Positions 18,818 through 27,433 of a stretch of 64,000 bases of DNA are shown one piece after another. The notes below the pieces were generated by a model, which searched no databases, was not told the origin of the DNA, and worked only from the letters and a program-made list of their open reading frames with translations. Numbering within the stretch: the first letter of the stretch is position 1; each line of letters starts with the position of its first letter. The translations under genes and the position numbers were made by a program. Source of the stretch: Arthrobacter pascens (lineage in GTDB: Bacteria; Actinomycetota; Actinomycetes; Actinomycetales; Micrococcaceae); assembly GCF_030815585.1 (NCBI RefSeq), contig NZ_JAUSWY010000001.1, positions 2,356,001 through 2,420,000 on the forward strand. Direction: 5' to 3'.

Positions 18818-19009
18818 CTATCCAAGCCGAACGTACGATCTGCCGGCCCTAGCGTCACACTTGGCCTGAAGGATCTCTCTGATCCGCGCGGCGGACATGG
18901 AGTATTCCGCCGGTTTGCCGGCCTCATCCATAAGATAGGAGATCTTCGACCAGATGCATGCATCCTCGGACCTCGCCGGGCTGGTGTGGTCGGTGATGGC
19001 GACGGTCAT
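18818..19009 (-). CDS. Short hypothetical protein downstream of GntR
   Basis: A 63-codon frame starts 25 bp after the GntR stop on the same strand. It reads as ordinary protein (ITDHTSPARSEDACIWSKI, then YSMSAARIREILQAKCDARAG) with a normal G/C bias at third positions. It ends at a TAG beyond which the sequence decays, so it may be the surviving N-terminus of a longer gene. No family was recognised. Confidence 0.3.
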   Translation of the reverse strand: MTVAITDHTSPARSEDACIWSKISYLMDEAGKPAEYSMSAARIREILQAKCDARAGRSYVRLG

Positions 19010-19034
19010 GCGGTGCGGAAGTGATGCCTCCGCC

Positions 19035-19703
19035 TCAGCTGTCCCGGAAGACCTCGGGATGGCTTGCCAACCCCAGCCTGCTGCGGCGAATATGGCCCGC
19101 GAGCACCCATTCGGCCTCTTCGACGTCGCGCCGTCGCATCGCCCCGACGAGCAGCTGGTGGTCGTAGTGCAGACTCCGGTCGCCGGTGCTGTAGAAGAGC
19201 CGGGTAGCGGCCCGACGGTAATGCTGCGTCCGGTTCCACAGGCTACGCACGGTGTCACCGAGAACGGTCGTCTGCGCGGCTTCGAGGCAGCTGAGGTGGA
19301 ATTCACGGTCCAGCTGCAAGAAGCGCTCGACGTCCGTCGTGGCCTCCATGGCATCCGCTTGACGCGCGAGGTGGTCGATCTGCTCGTCAGCGAGGAGCGG
19401 GATGTTCAAACCGAACAACAGGGGCTCGAGCCGTTCCCTCATCCGATACATCTCCTGGCATTCCGACAGGCTGATACGGGAGACCCGGGCGCCAGCATTG
19501 ACCACAAGCGTGACCAATCCTTCGGCCTCGAGGATCCTCAACGCGTCGCGGACCGGCAGGCGGCTCGCTCCATGCTGTTCTGCCAGCTCGTCCTGTCTGA
19601 TCCGCTCGCCCGGAGTGTAGTCACCGGCAAGGATGGCGTCGCGGAGCGTCGCCGCGATCCGGGCACCCGTCGCCCCATGGGCAGCCAGCTCCGTTGTAGT
19701 CAT
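19035..19703 (-). CDS. GntR family regulator, FCD (FadR-type) subfamily
   Basis: The start at ATG 19703 has GAGGA five bases upstream and gives 222 residues. The N-terminal winged helix reads IAATLRDAILAGDYTPGERI, then LAEQHGASRLPVRDALRILEAEGL. The C-terminal helical FCD domain has YRMRERLEPLLFGLN near residue 85 and the metal/ligand region LDREFHLSCLEAA near residue 130. FCD regulators respond to carboxylates. It is 8 bp downstream of the VOC gene and divergent from the E1 gene, so it likely controls both directions through sites between 20255 and 20415. Confidence 0.85.
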   Translation of the reverse strand: MTTTELAAHGATGARIAATLRDAILAGDYTPGERIRQDELAEQHGASRLPVRDALRILEAEGLVTLVVNAGARVSRISLSECQEMYRMRERLEPLLFGLNIPLLADEQIDHLARQADAMEATTDVERFLQLDREFHLSCLEAAQTTVLGDTVRSLWNRTQHYRRAATRLFYSTGDRSLHYDHQLLVGAMRRRDVEEAEWVLAGHIRRSRLGLASHPEVFRDS

Positions 19704-19711
19704 TCTTGTCC

Positions 19712-20254
19712 TCACTCCGCCGGATGGGCCGGGTGCCACAGCCGAGGCCCGCGGCTCTTCTCATATTCTTTACCTTCCGGGAAGCTTACAAGCTCGAACT
19801 GCATGCCCCATGGACTGCGGAAGTATACCCAACGCTGCCCGGCAGCCGCCTGCTTGCTCGCCGTCGGTTCCCCCATGACGTCAATCCCCCGCGCGCGCAG
19901 ATATGTTACGGCAACGTCAAGGTCATCGACGTAGAAGGCGATGTGATGGCCGCCGATGTCGCTGTTGCGGGGCTGCCCGTCTTGGCCGTCCGCCGATTCG
20001 TACAGGAAGACCTCGAAATTGGATCCATGCCCAAGCCGGTAGAACCGGATCTCGCGGATGACCGTGCGCGGGTGAACACCTAGATGAGTGCTCATCCAGT
20101 CTTCGTCGGACTGCTTTGCCCCGAGCGTGTAAACCTCATCACAGCCCAGCACATCGACGAGGAAGCTGTGAGCCTCCTCGAGGTCCGGGACTGTAAAGCC
20201 AATGTGATCGGTTCCGCGCATCCCCGGGATGCCCGGTCGCTTTGCTGCTTCCAT
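19712..20254 (-). CDS. VOC (glyoxalase/dioxygenase superfamily) protein
   Basis: The 180-residue protein has two beta-alpha modules: GTDHIGFTVPDLEEAHSFLV near residue 14 and GGHHIAFYVDDLDVAVTYL near residue 100, ending WVYFRSPWGMQFELVSFP. The His and Glu ligands (DHIGF, HHIAF, FELVSF) are in place. I chose ATG 20254 because GAGGGAG lies six bases upstream, although several upstream Met codons exist. The reaction cannot be told; members include glyoxalases, epimerases and extradiol dioxygenases. It belongs to the GntR transcription unit. Confidence 0.75.
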   Translation of the reverse strand: MEAAKRPGIPGMRGTDHIGFTVPDLEEAHSFLVDVLGCDEVYTLGAKQSDEDWMSTHLGVHPRTVIREIRFYRLGHGSNFEVFLYESADGQDGQPRNSDIGGHHIAFYVDDLDVAVTYLRARGIDVMGEPTASKQAAAGQRWVYFRSPWGMQFELVSFPEGKEYEKSRGPRLWHPAHPAE

Positions 20255-20283
20255 CTTCATCTCCCTCATCCAGCTAGACCCCG

Positions 20284-20356
20284 ATTGTATCCAATAAACC
20301 AACTTACGGCGAGATAATGCCAGCCTGTCTCGGAAGATGCCTTGTATTGTATAAAA
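20284..20356. promoter_or_regulatory. Divergent promoter region with repeated TTGTAT motifs
   Basis: The 161 bp between the VOC and E1 starts contains TTGTATCCAATAA (20285-20297) and TTGTATTGTATAAAA (20342-20356). FCD-type GntR regulators often bind short TNGTNNNACNA-like or TTGTAT-rich sites, so these are candidate operators for the adjacent GntR protein. The second also overlaps a possible -10 element for the E1 gene. Confidence 0.35.
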
Positions 20357-20415
20357 TCCTGGGCTAATCTCCTTGTCAGGACTTCAGCGGAACCTTCCGC
20401 CGGGCTAGGACAAAG

Positions 20416-22614
20416 GTGGCGATGATGCCAAATAGGAAACAACTGCAGACGGGGTGCGACTGGGTCGAGCTCTCGACGACGGATGCCGACTGGGATGCCG
20501 CGGATCCGGTGTTGCTGGGCACGATGCTCAGCGAACTCCACCTGATCCGGGCTTTTGAGGAATCGGTTCTGGAGCTTGCAGGGGAGGGCCTCGTGCACGG
20601 CCCCGCCCACTCGAGCATCGGCCAGGAAGGTGGCGCGGTCGGCTCGATCGTCGGCCTGCGTTCCAGTGACGGTGTAAATGGCTCCCATCGGGGCCACCAC
20701 CAGTTCCTCGCGAAGGCGCTCACGCACGTTGGAGGCGGCAAGCTCGATCCCGCCGACCCGGTGACCCCCGCGATACAGACGGTCCTTCAGCGCACGCTCG
20801 CCGAGATTCTCGGACTTGCCCAGGGCTACTGCCGCGGCCGCGGCGGATCAATGCACCTGCAGTGGTTCGAAGCGGGGGCCTTGGGCACCAACGCGATCGT
20901 AGGCGGCGGGGCCCCGATGGCAGCCGGGAATGCCTGGTCCCAGAAGAACAGCCAGACAACGGACCTGACCATCAACTACTTCGGCGACGGTGCCGCCCAG
21001 ATCGGCTCCGTGCTCGAATCAATGAACCTCGCGGCCGCATGGAAGCTCCCGGTGTGCTTCTTCATCGAGAACAACCTGTACGCCGTCTCGACCAGAGCCA
21101 ACGAGATCACAGCGGACCCCCGATTCTCCGTTCGCGGCCAAGGCTTCGGCATCCCATCATGGCGCGTCGACGGCATGGACCCACTCGCGGTGTACTTGGC
21201 CATGGAAGAGGCTGCTGAGCGAATGCGCTCCGGCGAAGGCCCCACCGTGATCGAGGTCGAGGTCTACCGCTTCTTCCATCAGAACGGCGCTTACCCCGGA
21301 AGCGCCTTCGGCTACCGAACGAAGGAAGAAGAGGCTGCCTGGCTGGCACGCGACCCCCTGGACATGGTGGCGCGTAAGATGATCGAGCGCGGGCAGCTGG
21401 ACGAAGAGCGCGTCGACGCCCTTCGCAGCCGAGTCCAAGAGGCCATGAAGCAGGCCGTCGACCAGCTTCTGGAAAGCGACCCGGAACGCCGCGGCAAGCG
21501 CCGCATTCGTCCTGAACTCTGGCCGGATGTCGGGTTCGTGAACGTCGGGATCCGTGGCGACGCGAGCGAGCTCGACCAGCTCCGCGTGATGGACCCAGCT
21601 ACGACGGAAGGCCCCCGCCGCGACGTCAAATTCATTGATGCCGTCGCCGAGGTAATGAACCAGCGCATGGAGCAGGATTCCCGGATCGTGGTCATGGGTG
21701 AGGACGTCCACCGTCTAAACGGTGGCACCAACGGGGCCACGAAGGGCCTGGCCAAGAAATTTGGCGACGGCCGCATCCTGGGCACGCCGATCAGCGAGAA
21801 CGCCTTCGTCGGACTCGCCGGCGGCATGGCCCTCGATGGCCGCTTCCGGCCAGTCGTCGAGTTCATGTACCCGGACTTCATGTGGGTAGCCGCCGACCAA
21901 GTATTCAACCAGATCGGCAAGGCCCGCCACATGTTCGGCGGCGATAACCCCGTACCGCTGGTGCTGCGCACCAAGGTCGCCATGGGCTCCGGCTACGGAT
22001 CGCAGCACCTGATGGATCCAGCGGGAATCTTCTCCACCAGCCCCGGCTGGCGCATCGTCGCCCCCTCCACGGCGGCAGACTACATCGGGCTGATGAACGC
22101 CGCCCTTGCCCTGCAGGACCCCGTCCTCGTGATCGAACATGTCGACCTCTACGCAGTCAAAGACCACGTGCCGGCGGAGGACCTCGACTACATCATCCCG
22201 CCGGGGCGCGCCGCAATCAGGCGCAGCGGATCGGAGCTCACAGTGATCAGCTACCTTTCGATGGTCAGGCACAGCCTCAAAGCCATCGAACAGACAGGCG
22301 TCGACGCCGAGCTCATCGATCTTCGGTGGCTCGACCGTGCGTCCATCGACTGGGATACGATCGGCGCGAGCATCAAGAAGACCAACGCAGTGCTCATCGT
22401 CGAGGAAGGCGCTCGGGGAACGGCGTACGGCGGGTGGCTGGCCGACGAGATCCAGCGGCGCTACTTCGACTGGCTGGACCAGCCGGTGGCACGAGTCACC
22501 GGCGAAGAAGCGTCGCCCAGTATCTCGCGCGTCCTCGAACGGGCTGCCATCGCCCGGACGGAAGAAATCGTCGCCGGCCTCGAGGCTGTACGCGAGGGAT
22601 TCGGGGCGCGGTGA
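20416..22614 (+). CDS. 2-oxoacid (or acetoin-type) dehydrogenase E1, alpha-beta fusion
   Basis: The 732-residue protein joins both halves of a heterotetrameric E1. Residues 1-390 are the alpha part with GPAHSSIGQEGGAVGS and the thiamine-diphosphate motif GDG (near residue 190) ending in ENN. Residues about 400-732 are the beta part: FIDAVAEVMNQRM, VVMGEDVHRLNGG, then LGTPISENAFVGLAGG. It decarboxylates a 2-oxoacid (or cleaves acetoin) and passes the acyl group to E2. GTG 20416 is the longest start; ATG 20422 or 20425 are possible. It is followed immediately by E2, and no E3 is present nearby. The substrate, such as a branched-chain 2-oxoacid, is inferred only. Confidence 0.85.
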   Translation: MAMMPNRKQLQTGCDWVELSTTDADWDAADPVLLGTMLSELHLIRAFEESVLELAGEGLVHGPAHSSIGQEGGAVGSIVGLRSSDGVNGSHRGHHQFLAKALTHVGGGKLDPADPVTPAIQTVLQRTLAEILGLAQGYCRGRGGSMHLQWFEAGALGTNAIVGGGAPMAAGNAWSQKNSQTTDLTINYFGDGAAQIGSVLESMNLAAAWKLPVCFFIENNLYAVSTRANEITADPRFSVRGQGFGIPSWRVDGMDPLAVYLAMEEAAERMRSGEGPTVIEVEVYRFFHQNGAYPGSAFGYRTKEEEAAWLARDPLDMVARKMIERGQLDEERVDALRSRVQEAMKQAVDQLLESDPERRGKRRIRPELWPDVGFVNVGIRGDASELDQLRVMDPATTEGPRRDVKFIDAVAEVMNQRMEQDSRIVVMGEDVHRLNGGTNGATKGLAKKFGDGRILGTPISENAFVGLAGGMALDGRFRPVVEFMYPDFMWVAADQVFNQIGKARHMFGGDNPVPLVLRTKVAMGSGYGSQHLMDPAGIFSTSPGWRIVAPSTAADYIGLMNAALALQDPVLVIEHVDLYAVKDHVPAEDLDYIIPPGRAAIRRSGSELTVISYLSMVRHSLKAIEQTGVDAELIDLRWLDRASIDWDTIGASIKKTNAVLIVEEGARGTAYGGWLADEIQRRYFDWLDQPVARVTGEEASPSISRVLERAAIARTEEIVAGLEAVREGFGAR

Positions 22615-23927
22615 TGGCTGAGATTCTGCGTATGCCGGAAGTGCTCGCGGGCGCTTCCGAAGCTTCCATCCAAACCTGGCTAGTCTCGCAAGGCTCCATG
22701 CTCGTCGTCGACCAGCCGATCGCGGAGATTGAGACGGAGAAGGCGACTGTGGAGCTGACAGCCGAGTTCGCCGGAGCTGTCGGCAGGATCCTCGTGCCGG
22801 AGGGCGACAACGTCTCAGTCGGCGATCCCATTGCCGTGCTCCTCGGCGAGGGCGAGGCCGAGGACGCCATCGAGGCGGCACTTGCGGGGGCAGGTCTATC
22901 TGCTGCCGTGACACCGAAATCCGCGCCGCAGACGTCCGAACCGACTGGGCAGCCGGCCTCCGGAGCTGAGGGCCTCCCGCCCAACGGGCGCGTCGCACAT
23001 GCTCTCCCGGGCGTCGGCGACTCCGGGCGACGGTTCATGAGCCCTCTCGTGCGTCGCCTCGCGCGACAGCACGGGGTCGACTTGGCTTCGGTGCCCGGAA
23101 CGGGTCCCGGCGGGCGCATCGTCCGCCGCGACCTCGATCGCCATCTCGCAGAACCAGACGAGAAGACGCAGCCGAGTGCTGCCATCGAGCCTCCCCCCGA
23201 GCCCAGGCCGAAGGCTCCACTTACCGCCCCCGGGCCGGTGTCGGCCGCATTCGAGGATGTTCCACTCGACCGGATGCGCAAGGCCATCGCGCGACGGCTC
23301 ACGGAAAGCAAATCGACTGTTCCACACTTCTACCTCACGGCTCATTGCAGGACTGATGCCCTCTTGGCTCTGCGCCGTCAGGTCAACGAGACGGGAACGA
23401 GGAAGGTCTCCATCAACGACTTCGTCATCAAAGCGGTCGCAGGGGCCCTTGTTGATGTTCCCGAGGCGAATGCGATCTGGATAGGGGAGGCAATCCGCCG
23501 GTATTCGTCCGTCGACATCTCGGTTGCAGTGGCGACCGACGGGGGACTTACCACTCCAGTGCTCCGGAGCGTTGAGCGTATGCCTCTGTCGGAGGTCAGC
23601 GCCGCAATCGCCGACCTCGCTGAGCGAGGCCGTTCCGGCCGTCTCCGGCAGCACGAGCTCGAGGGAGGCAGCTTCTCGGTGTCGAACCTCGGCATGTACG
23701 GAACCACGGAGTTCACCGCTATCCTCAATCCGCCTCAGTCCGGGATCCTGGCCATCGGCGCAGCGCACCCGGCTGCTGTCGTGGGCCCGGACGGCGAGCT
23801 GGCCGTAGGGACGATCATGAGCGTGACGCTCTCCGCTGACCACCGCGTTCTGGATGGTGCCGTTGGCGCCCAGTGGCTTGCCGCCTTCCAGCGCCGCATC
23901 GAGAACCCCCTCTCAATCCTGATCTGA
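22614..23927 (+). CDS. 2-oxoacid dehydrogenase E2 acyltransferase
   Basis: The start ATG overlaps the E1 stop (TGATG), giving 437 residues. Domain order: lipoyl domain at residues 1-77 with the lipoylated Lys near residue 43 (IETEKATVEL), an E3-binding domain near 140-178 (SPLVRRLARQHGVDLASVPG), a proline-rich linker, and a catalytic domain near 215-437 with MRKAIARRLTESK and the active-site motif DHRVLDGAVGAQWL. It transfers the acyl group from lipoamide to CoA. E3 must be supplied from elsewhere in the genome. The tight overlap implies a matched E1-E2 pair. Confidence 0.88.
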   Translation: MAEILRMPEVLAGASEASIQTWLVSQGSMLVVDQPIAEIETEKATVELTAEFAGAVGRILVPEGDNVSVGDPIAVLLGEGEAEDAIEAALAGAGLSAAVTPKSAPQTSEPTGQPASGAEGLPPNGRVAHALPGVGDSGRRFMSPLVRRLARQHGVDLASVPGTGPGGRIVRRDLDRHLAEPDEKTQPSAAIEPPPEPRPKAPLTAPGPVSAAFEDVPLDRMRKAIARRLTESKSTVPHFYLTAHCRTDALLALRRQVNETGTRKVSINDFVIKAVAGALVDVPEANAIWIGEAIRRYSSVDISVAVATDGGLTTPVLRSVERMPLSEVSAAIADLAERGRSGRLRQHELEGGSFSVSNLGMYGTTEFTAILNPPQSGILAIGAAHPAAVVGPDGELAVGTIMSVTLSADHRVLDGAVGAQWLAAFQRRIENPLSILI

Positions 23928-23968
23928 CGCGCAGCGTCGCACCCCTAATGACTCAGAAAGGACCCCTT

Positions 23969-25351
23969 ATGGGAACCATCCGTAGTATCGATCCGGCCAA
24001 CGGCGCCGAACTCGCGGCTTTCGAAGAGGACAACGCCGCCGTCGTGGAGCACAAGCTCGCGATGGCTGCTGCTGCCGTGCCACTGCTGTCCGCCGCCGGC
24101 TGGAATGCACGGGCTGCATGGATGCGGACCGCCGCGGACCTCTTGGAATCCGAAATCGAAACGGTCTCGATGCTCATCACGAAAGAGATGGGCAAGCCCA
24201 TCGCCCAGTCCCGGGCGGAGGTGGCGAAGTCGGCGCACGCGATGCGCTTCTACGCCGATAACGCCGAGCAGTTCCTCACCGGTAGGACCTTGGAGAACCC
24301 CGGTGCCGTGAATGCTTCCTCAGCGGGCACACGGTTCGACCCCCTCGGCGTCATCCTTGCCGTGATGCCGTGGAACTACCCGTTATGGCAGGTCGTCCGA
24401 TTCGCCGCACCTGCCCTGATGGCCGGCAACGCAGGCGTCCTGAAGCATGCGTCGAACGTCCCACAGTCAGCGGTCTACATCGGTGGGCTCTTCACCCGGG
24501 CAGGGTTCCCTGAAGGCTCGTTCTCGAGCCTTCTCATCAGCTCTCGCAGGGTCGCGGATGTCGTTCGGGACCCGCGCGTCACGGCGGTTACTCTGACGGG
24601 ATCCGAGGGAGCCGGACGTTCCATCGCAGCCACAGCAGGGGACGCGCTGAAGAAGGTTGTGCTGGAGCTGGGAGGCTCCGACCCGTTCATCGTCATGCCG
24701 TCTGCAGACATCGATGCTGCTGTCGAGACGGCCATCAAGGCCCGGATGACCAACAATGGGCAGGCGTGCATCAACGCAAAGCGCTTCATCGTGCAAGCGG
24801 ACATCTACGACGAGTTCACCCGCAAGTTCACCGAGCGGATGTCCTCGCTCGTCATCGGCGACCCCAGCGATCCAGCCACCGAGATCGGGCCCCTCGCGAC
24901 GGAATCCGGCCGCCGAGAAATCATCGAGCTCGTCGAGGACGCTCGCGCCAAGGGGGCAAACATCATTGCCGCCGATTCCGACAACGAGCGAGCGAGCGGC
25001 TGGTACTTCACACCGACGGCTGTGACAGGTCTGACCCCCGAGATGCGACTTTGGTCGGAGGAAGCATTCGGACCGGTAGCCTCCCTCTACCAGGCAGCAG
25101 ATCTCAATGAGGCCCTGAAGATCGCCAACGGCCTCGAGTTCGGTCTGGGCTCTGCGTTCTGGAGCACCGACACCGACGAGATTGACCGTGCGGTCCGTGA
25201 ACTCCAAGCAGGTGCCGTGTTCGTTAACGGAATGACCATCTCCTACCCAGAGCTGCCTTTTGGCGGCATCAAGCGATCCGGCTACGGACGGGAGCTGTCC
25301 ATGGAAGGCATCCGGGAATTCTGCAACCTAAAGACCGTCTGGGTGGCATGA
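23969..25351 (+). CDS. Aldehyde dehydrogenase (succinate-semialdehyde dehydrogenase type)
   Basis: The 460-residue protein starts at ATG 23969, preceded by AAAGGA; ATG 23948 is the alternative. It shows MPWNYPLWQVVRFAAPALM near residue 132, TGSEGAGRSIAATAG near residue 210, the general-base Glu in VVLELGGSDPF near 232, and the catalytic Cys near residue 267 (NNGQACINAKRF). It ends with PFGGIKRSGYGRELS. Enzymes of this type oxidise short semialdehydes with NAD(P)+. It is the third gene of the E1-E2 operon, 41 bp after E2. With the hydroxyacid dehydrogenase of the other operon it could complete an alcohol-aldehyde-acid series; this is inference. Confidence 0.85.
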   Translation: MGTIRSIDPANGAELAAFEEDNAAVVEHKLAMAAAAVPLLSAAGWNARAAWMRTAADLLESEIETVSMLITKEMGKPIAQSRAEVAKSAHAMRFYADNAEQFLTGRTLENPGAVNASSAGTRFDPLGVILAVMPWNYPLWQVVRFAAPALMAGNAGVLKHASNVPQSAVYIGGLFTRAGFPEGSFSSLLISSRRVADVVRDPRVTAVTLTGSEGAGRSIAATAGDALKKVVLELGGSDPFIVMPSADIDAAVETAIKARMTNNGQACINAKRFIVQADIYDEFTRKFTERMSSLVIGDPSDPATEIGPLATESGRREIIELVEDARAKGANIIAADSDNERASGWYFTPTAVTGLTPEMRLWSEEAFGPVASLYQAADLNEALKIANGLEFGLGSAFWSTDTDEIDRAVRELQAGAVFVNGMTISYPELPFGGIKRSGYGRELSMEGIREFCNLKTVWVA

Positions 25352-25823
25352 CCCAGAGCAGAGTGCGGCACCGGCTTGCTCACTGCATAGGCGCCGATGC
25401 TCAGCCTCACGGAAAGGAACTCGGCTGCGCGTTGTTCGGTTCGCTGCATCTGTTGGGGTGAAGTGCCGCCGCGACGATTGACTCTCGCTTATTGGGGGGC
25501 GAGGGACGACAGATCCGGGACCAGCGGACGGAATGTTAGCGAGGCCCTCCGTAGGAGATCGGTCGTAGATGGCACGAGGTACAGGAGATTGGGAAACGTC
25601 TTCACGATGACCACGGATGCCACCGAGCCACTAGCCGCCATGAACTGCGAACTCCCTCAGGCTTCGGGACGCCTCCTTTTTTGTGAGCACAGCGATGGTG
25701 CTAATGCATCCGCCGCCAGCACCGCCACCCGATGGCCTGTTCCTGTGGATCAGTACCAACGCGTCTGGATACCTGGCGCCGGCAAACCACGGCATTGAAT
25801 GAAATGAGAGAGGGAAACACAAC
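25352..25823. other. Intergenic region before pntA
   Basis: I see no supported gene in these 472 bp. A weak 4-bp stem (AGGC/GCCT, 25659-25674) followed by a run of six T (25677-25682) could be a small terminator. No clear promoter boxes stand out ahead of pntA. Confidence 0.4.
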
Positions 25824-27386
25824 ATGACCTGTATCGGGATCGTAGCCGAATTAGGCGTTGAAACAAGAGTGGCGGGGACTCCCGTCACGGTCAGACAACT
25901 GGTGGAGCTGGGCTACGACGTCGTGGTCGAGAAGGGCGCTGGGGAGTCATCGTCCTTCCCTGACGACTCCTACATCCAGGCAGGGGCGGCGATTGTGGGC
26001 GCCGACGAGGCTTGGGGCAGTGAAGTAGTGCTGAGAATCAATCCGCCCACGGTGGAAGAGATCGGCCGCCTGGCCGACGGGGCGACGCTGATCGGAATGC
26101 TGAGCCCGGGTCTGCGGCCGGAGCTGGTGGAGGCACTGGCGGCACGGCCGATCACGGCGCTGGCGTTGGATGCGGTGCCGCGGATCTCTCGGGCGCAGTC
26201 GATGGACGTGCTCAGTTCCATGGCGAACATCGCCGGGTACCGGGCTGTGATTGAGGCAGCACACGAATTCGGCCGGTTTTTCACCGGGCAGGTGACCGCG
26301 GCGGGCAAAGTTCCGCCGGCGAAAGTGCTGGTCGCCGGAGCCGGGGTCGCGGGTCTGGCAGCGATCGGGGCAGCGAGCAGTCTCGGTGCGATCGTGCGCG
26401 CGACGGACCCACGGCCTGAGGTCGCTGATCAGGTGAAGTCCATCGGCGGGACATATCTCAAGGTTGAGGTCGAGGAGGAGATGAAGTCCTCCGACGGGTA
26501 CGCCAAGGCCACGTCCAAGGCATACAACCGTCGCGCGGCGGAGATCTACTCCGAACAGGCCGCCGATGTGGACATCATTATCACCACGGCCCTGATCCCG
26601 GGGCGTCCTGCGCCGAAGCTGCTCACGGCCGAAGATGTAGCCGGTATGAAGCCGGGCAGCGTGATCGTTGACATGGCCGCCGGGCAGGGCGGGAACGTGG
26701 AAGGCTCCATCGCCGGGGAACGGGTGGTCACGGACAACGGTGTGGTGATCCTGGGTTACACAGACCTTCCTGGCCGGCTACCGGCCCAGGCGTCCCAGCT
26801 GTACGGGACCAACCTGGTGAACCTGCTCAAGCTCCTGACCCCGGACAAAGACGGAGTCCTGACCATCGATTTCGACGACGTGGTCCAGCGCTCCGTGGCC
26901 GTTGTCCGGGAGGGTGAGAAGACCTGGCCGCCGCCCCCCGTTCAGGTCTCCGCCGCCCCGGCGGCCCAGACCCAAGCCACAGGTGCCGGGGCATCCGCTG
27001 CCGGTACGGCAGCGAAGAAGACCGGGATCAGCCCTGCCGGTAAGGCAGGGCTCTTCGCAGCGGGGATCGCGGTGCTGTTCGGGATCAATGCGGTGGCTCC
27101 GGCGCCGCTGCCGCAGCACTTCACAGTCCTGATGCTCTCGATCGTGGTCGGGTTCTACGTCATCGGGAAAGTCCATCACGCCCTGCACACCCCGCTGATG
27201 TCCGTGACCAACGCGATCTCCGGAATCATCGTGGTCGGCGCCGTGCTGCAGTTCACCTCGGACAACGTCGTCATGCAGGTCCTCGCCGCCGTCGCCGTGC
27301 TGCTCGCCAGCATCAACATCTTCGGCGGCTTCGGTGTCACCCGGCGGATGCTTGCGATGTTCTCGGCCGGGAAGGCACGTTCATGA
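25824..27386 (+). CDS. pntA: Proton-translocating NAD(P) transhydrogenase, alpha subunit
   Basis: The 520-residue protein has an N-terminal NAD(H)-binding domain I of the alanine-dehydrogenase type (residues 1-375) with [18 protein letters not shown] and the nucleotide motif [20 protein letters not shown] near residue 170, followed by [13 protein letters not shown]. After an Ala/Pro-rich linker, residues about 400-510 form four membrane helices (domain II, first part). Length matches the single-chain PntA form. Its start has GAGAGGGAAAC upstream. It transfers hydride between NADH and NADP+ using the proton gradient, with PntB as partner. Next to an oxidative catabolic island it would balance NADPH. 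Confidence 0.92.
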   Translation: MTCIGIVAELGVETRVAGTPVTVRQLVELGYDVVVEKGAGESSSFPDDSYIQAGAAIVGADEAWGSEVVLRINPPTVEEIGRLADGATLIGMLSPGLRPELVEALAARPITALALDAVPRISRAQSMDVLSSMANIAGYRAVIEAAHEFGRFFTGQVTAAGKVPPAKVLVAGAGVAGLAAIGAASSLGAIVRATDPRPEVADQVKSIGGTYLKVEVEEEMKSSDGYAKATSKAYNRRAAEIYSEQAADVDIIITTALIPGRPAPKLLTAEDVAGMKPGSVIVDMAAGQGGNVEGSIAGERVVTDNGVVILGYTDLPGRLPAQASQLYGTNLVNLLKLLTPDKDGVLTIDFDDVVQRSVAVVREGEKTWPPPPVQVSAAPAAQTQATGAGASAAGTAAKKTGISPAGKAGLFAAGIAVLFGINAVAPAPLPQHFTVLMLSIVVGFYVIGKVHHALHTPLMSVTNAISGIIVVGAVLQFTSDNVVMQVLAAVAVLLASINIFGGFGVTRRMLAMFSAGKARS

Positions 27387-27433
27387 GCGCCGCCACCGAA
27401 CCAGCAGCAGAAATTATATCGAGGAGCCTTACC

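Larger units (their letters stand above)
17289..19034. other. 1.75-kb region with little coding content
   Basis: The region between the importer operon and the GntR gene is mostly without convincing genes. Close to the livK start, GTGC and GCAC flank an 8-base core (17349-17364), a possible operator half-site pair. Two short readings are listed separately (17663-17881 and 18818-19009). Between about 17900 and 18800 all frames are broken and the scattered GATCAGATC-rich text looks like degraded coding sequence, but I could not assign a parent family. Confidence 0.5.

Noticed and set aside
21715..22998. 427-codon minus-strand frame opposite E1/E2
   Set aside because: It spans the junction of two convincing plus-strand genes and shows shadow-type composition.
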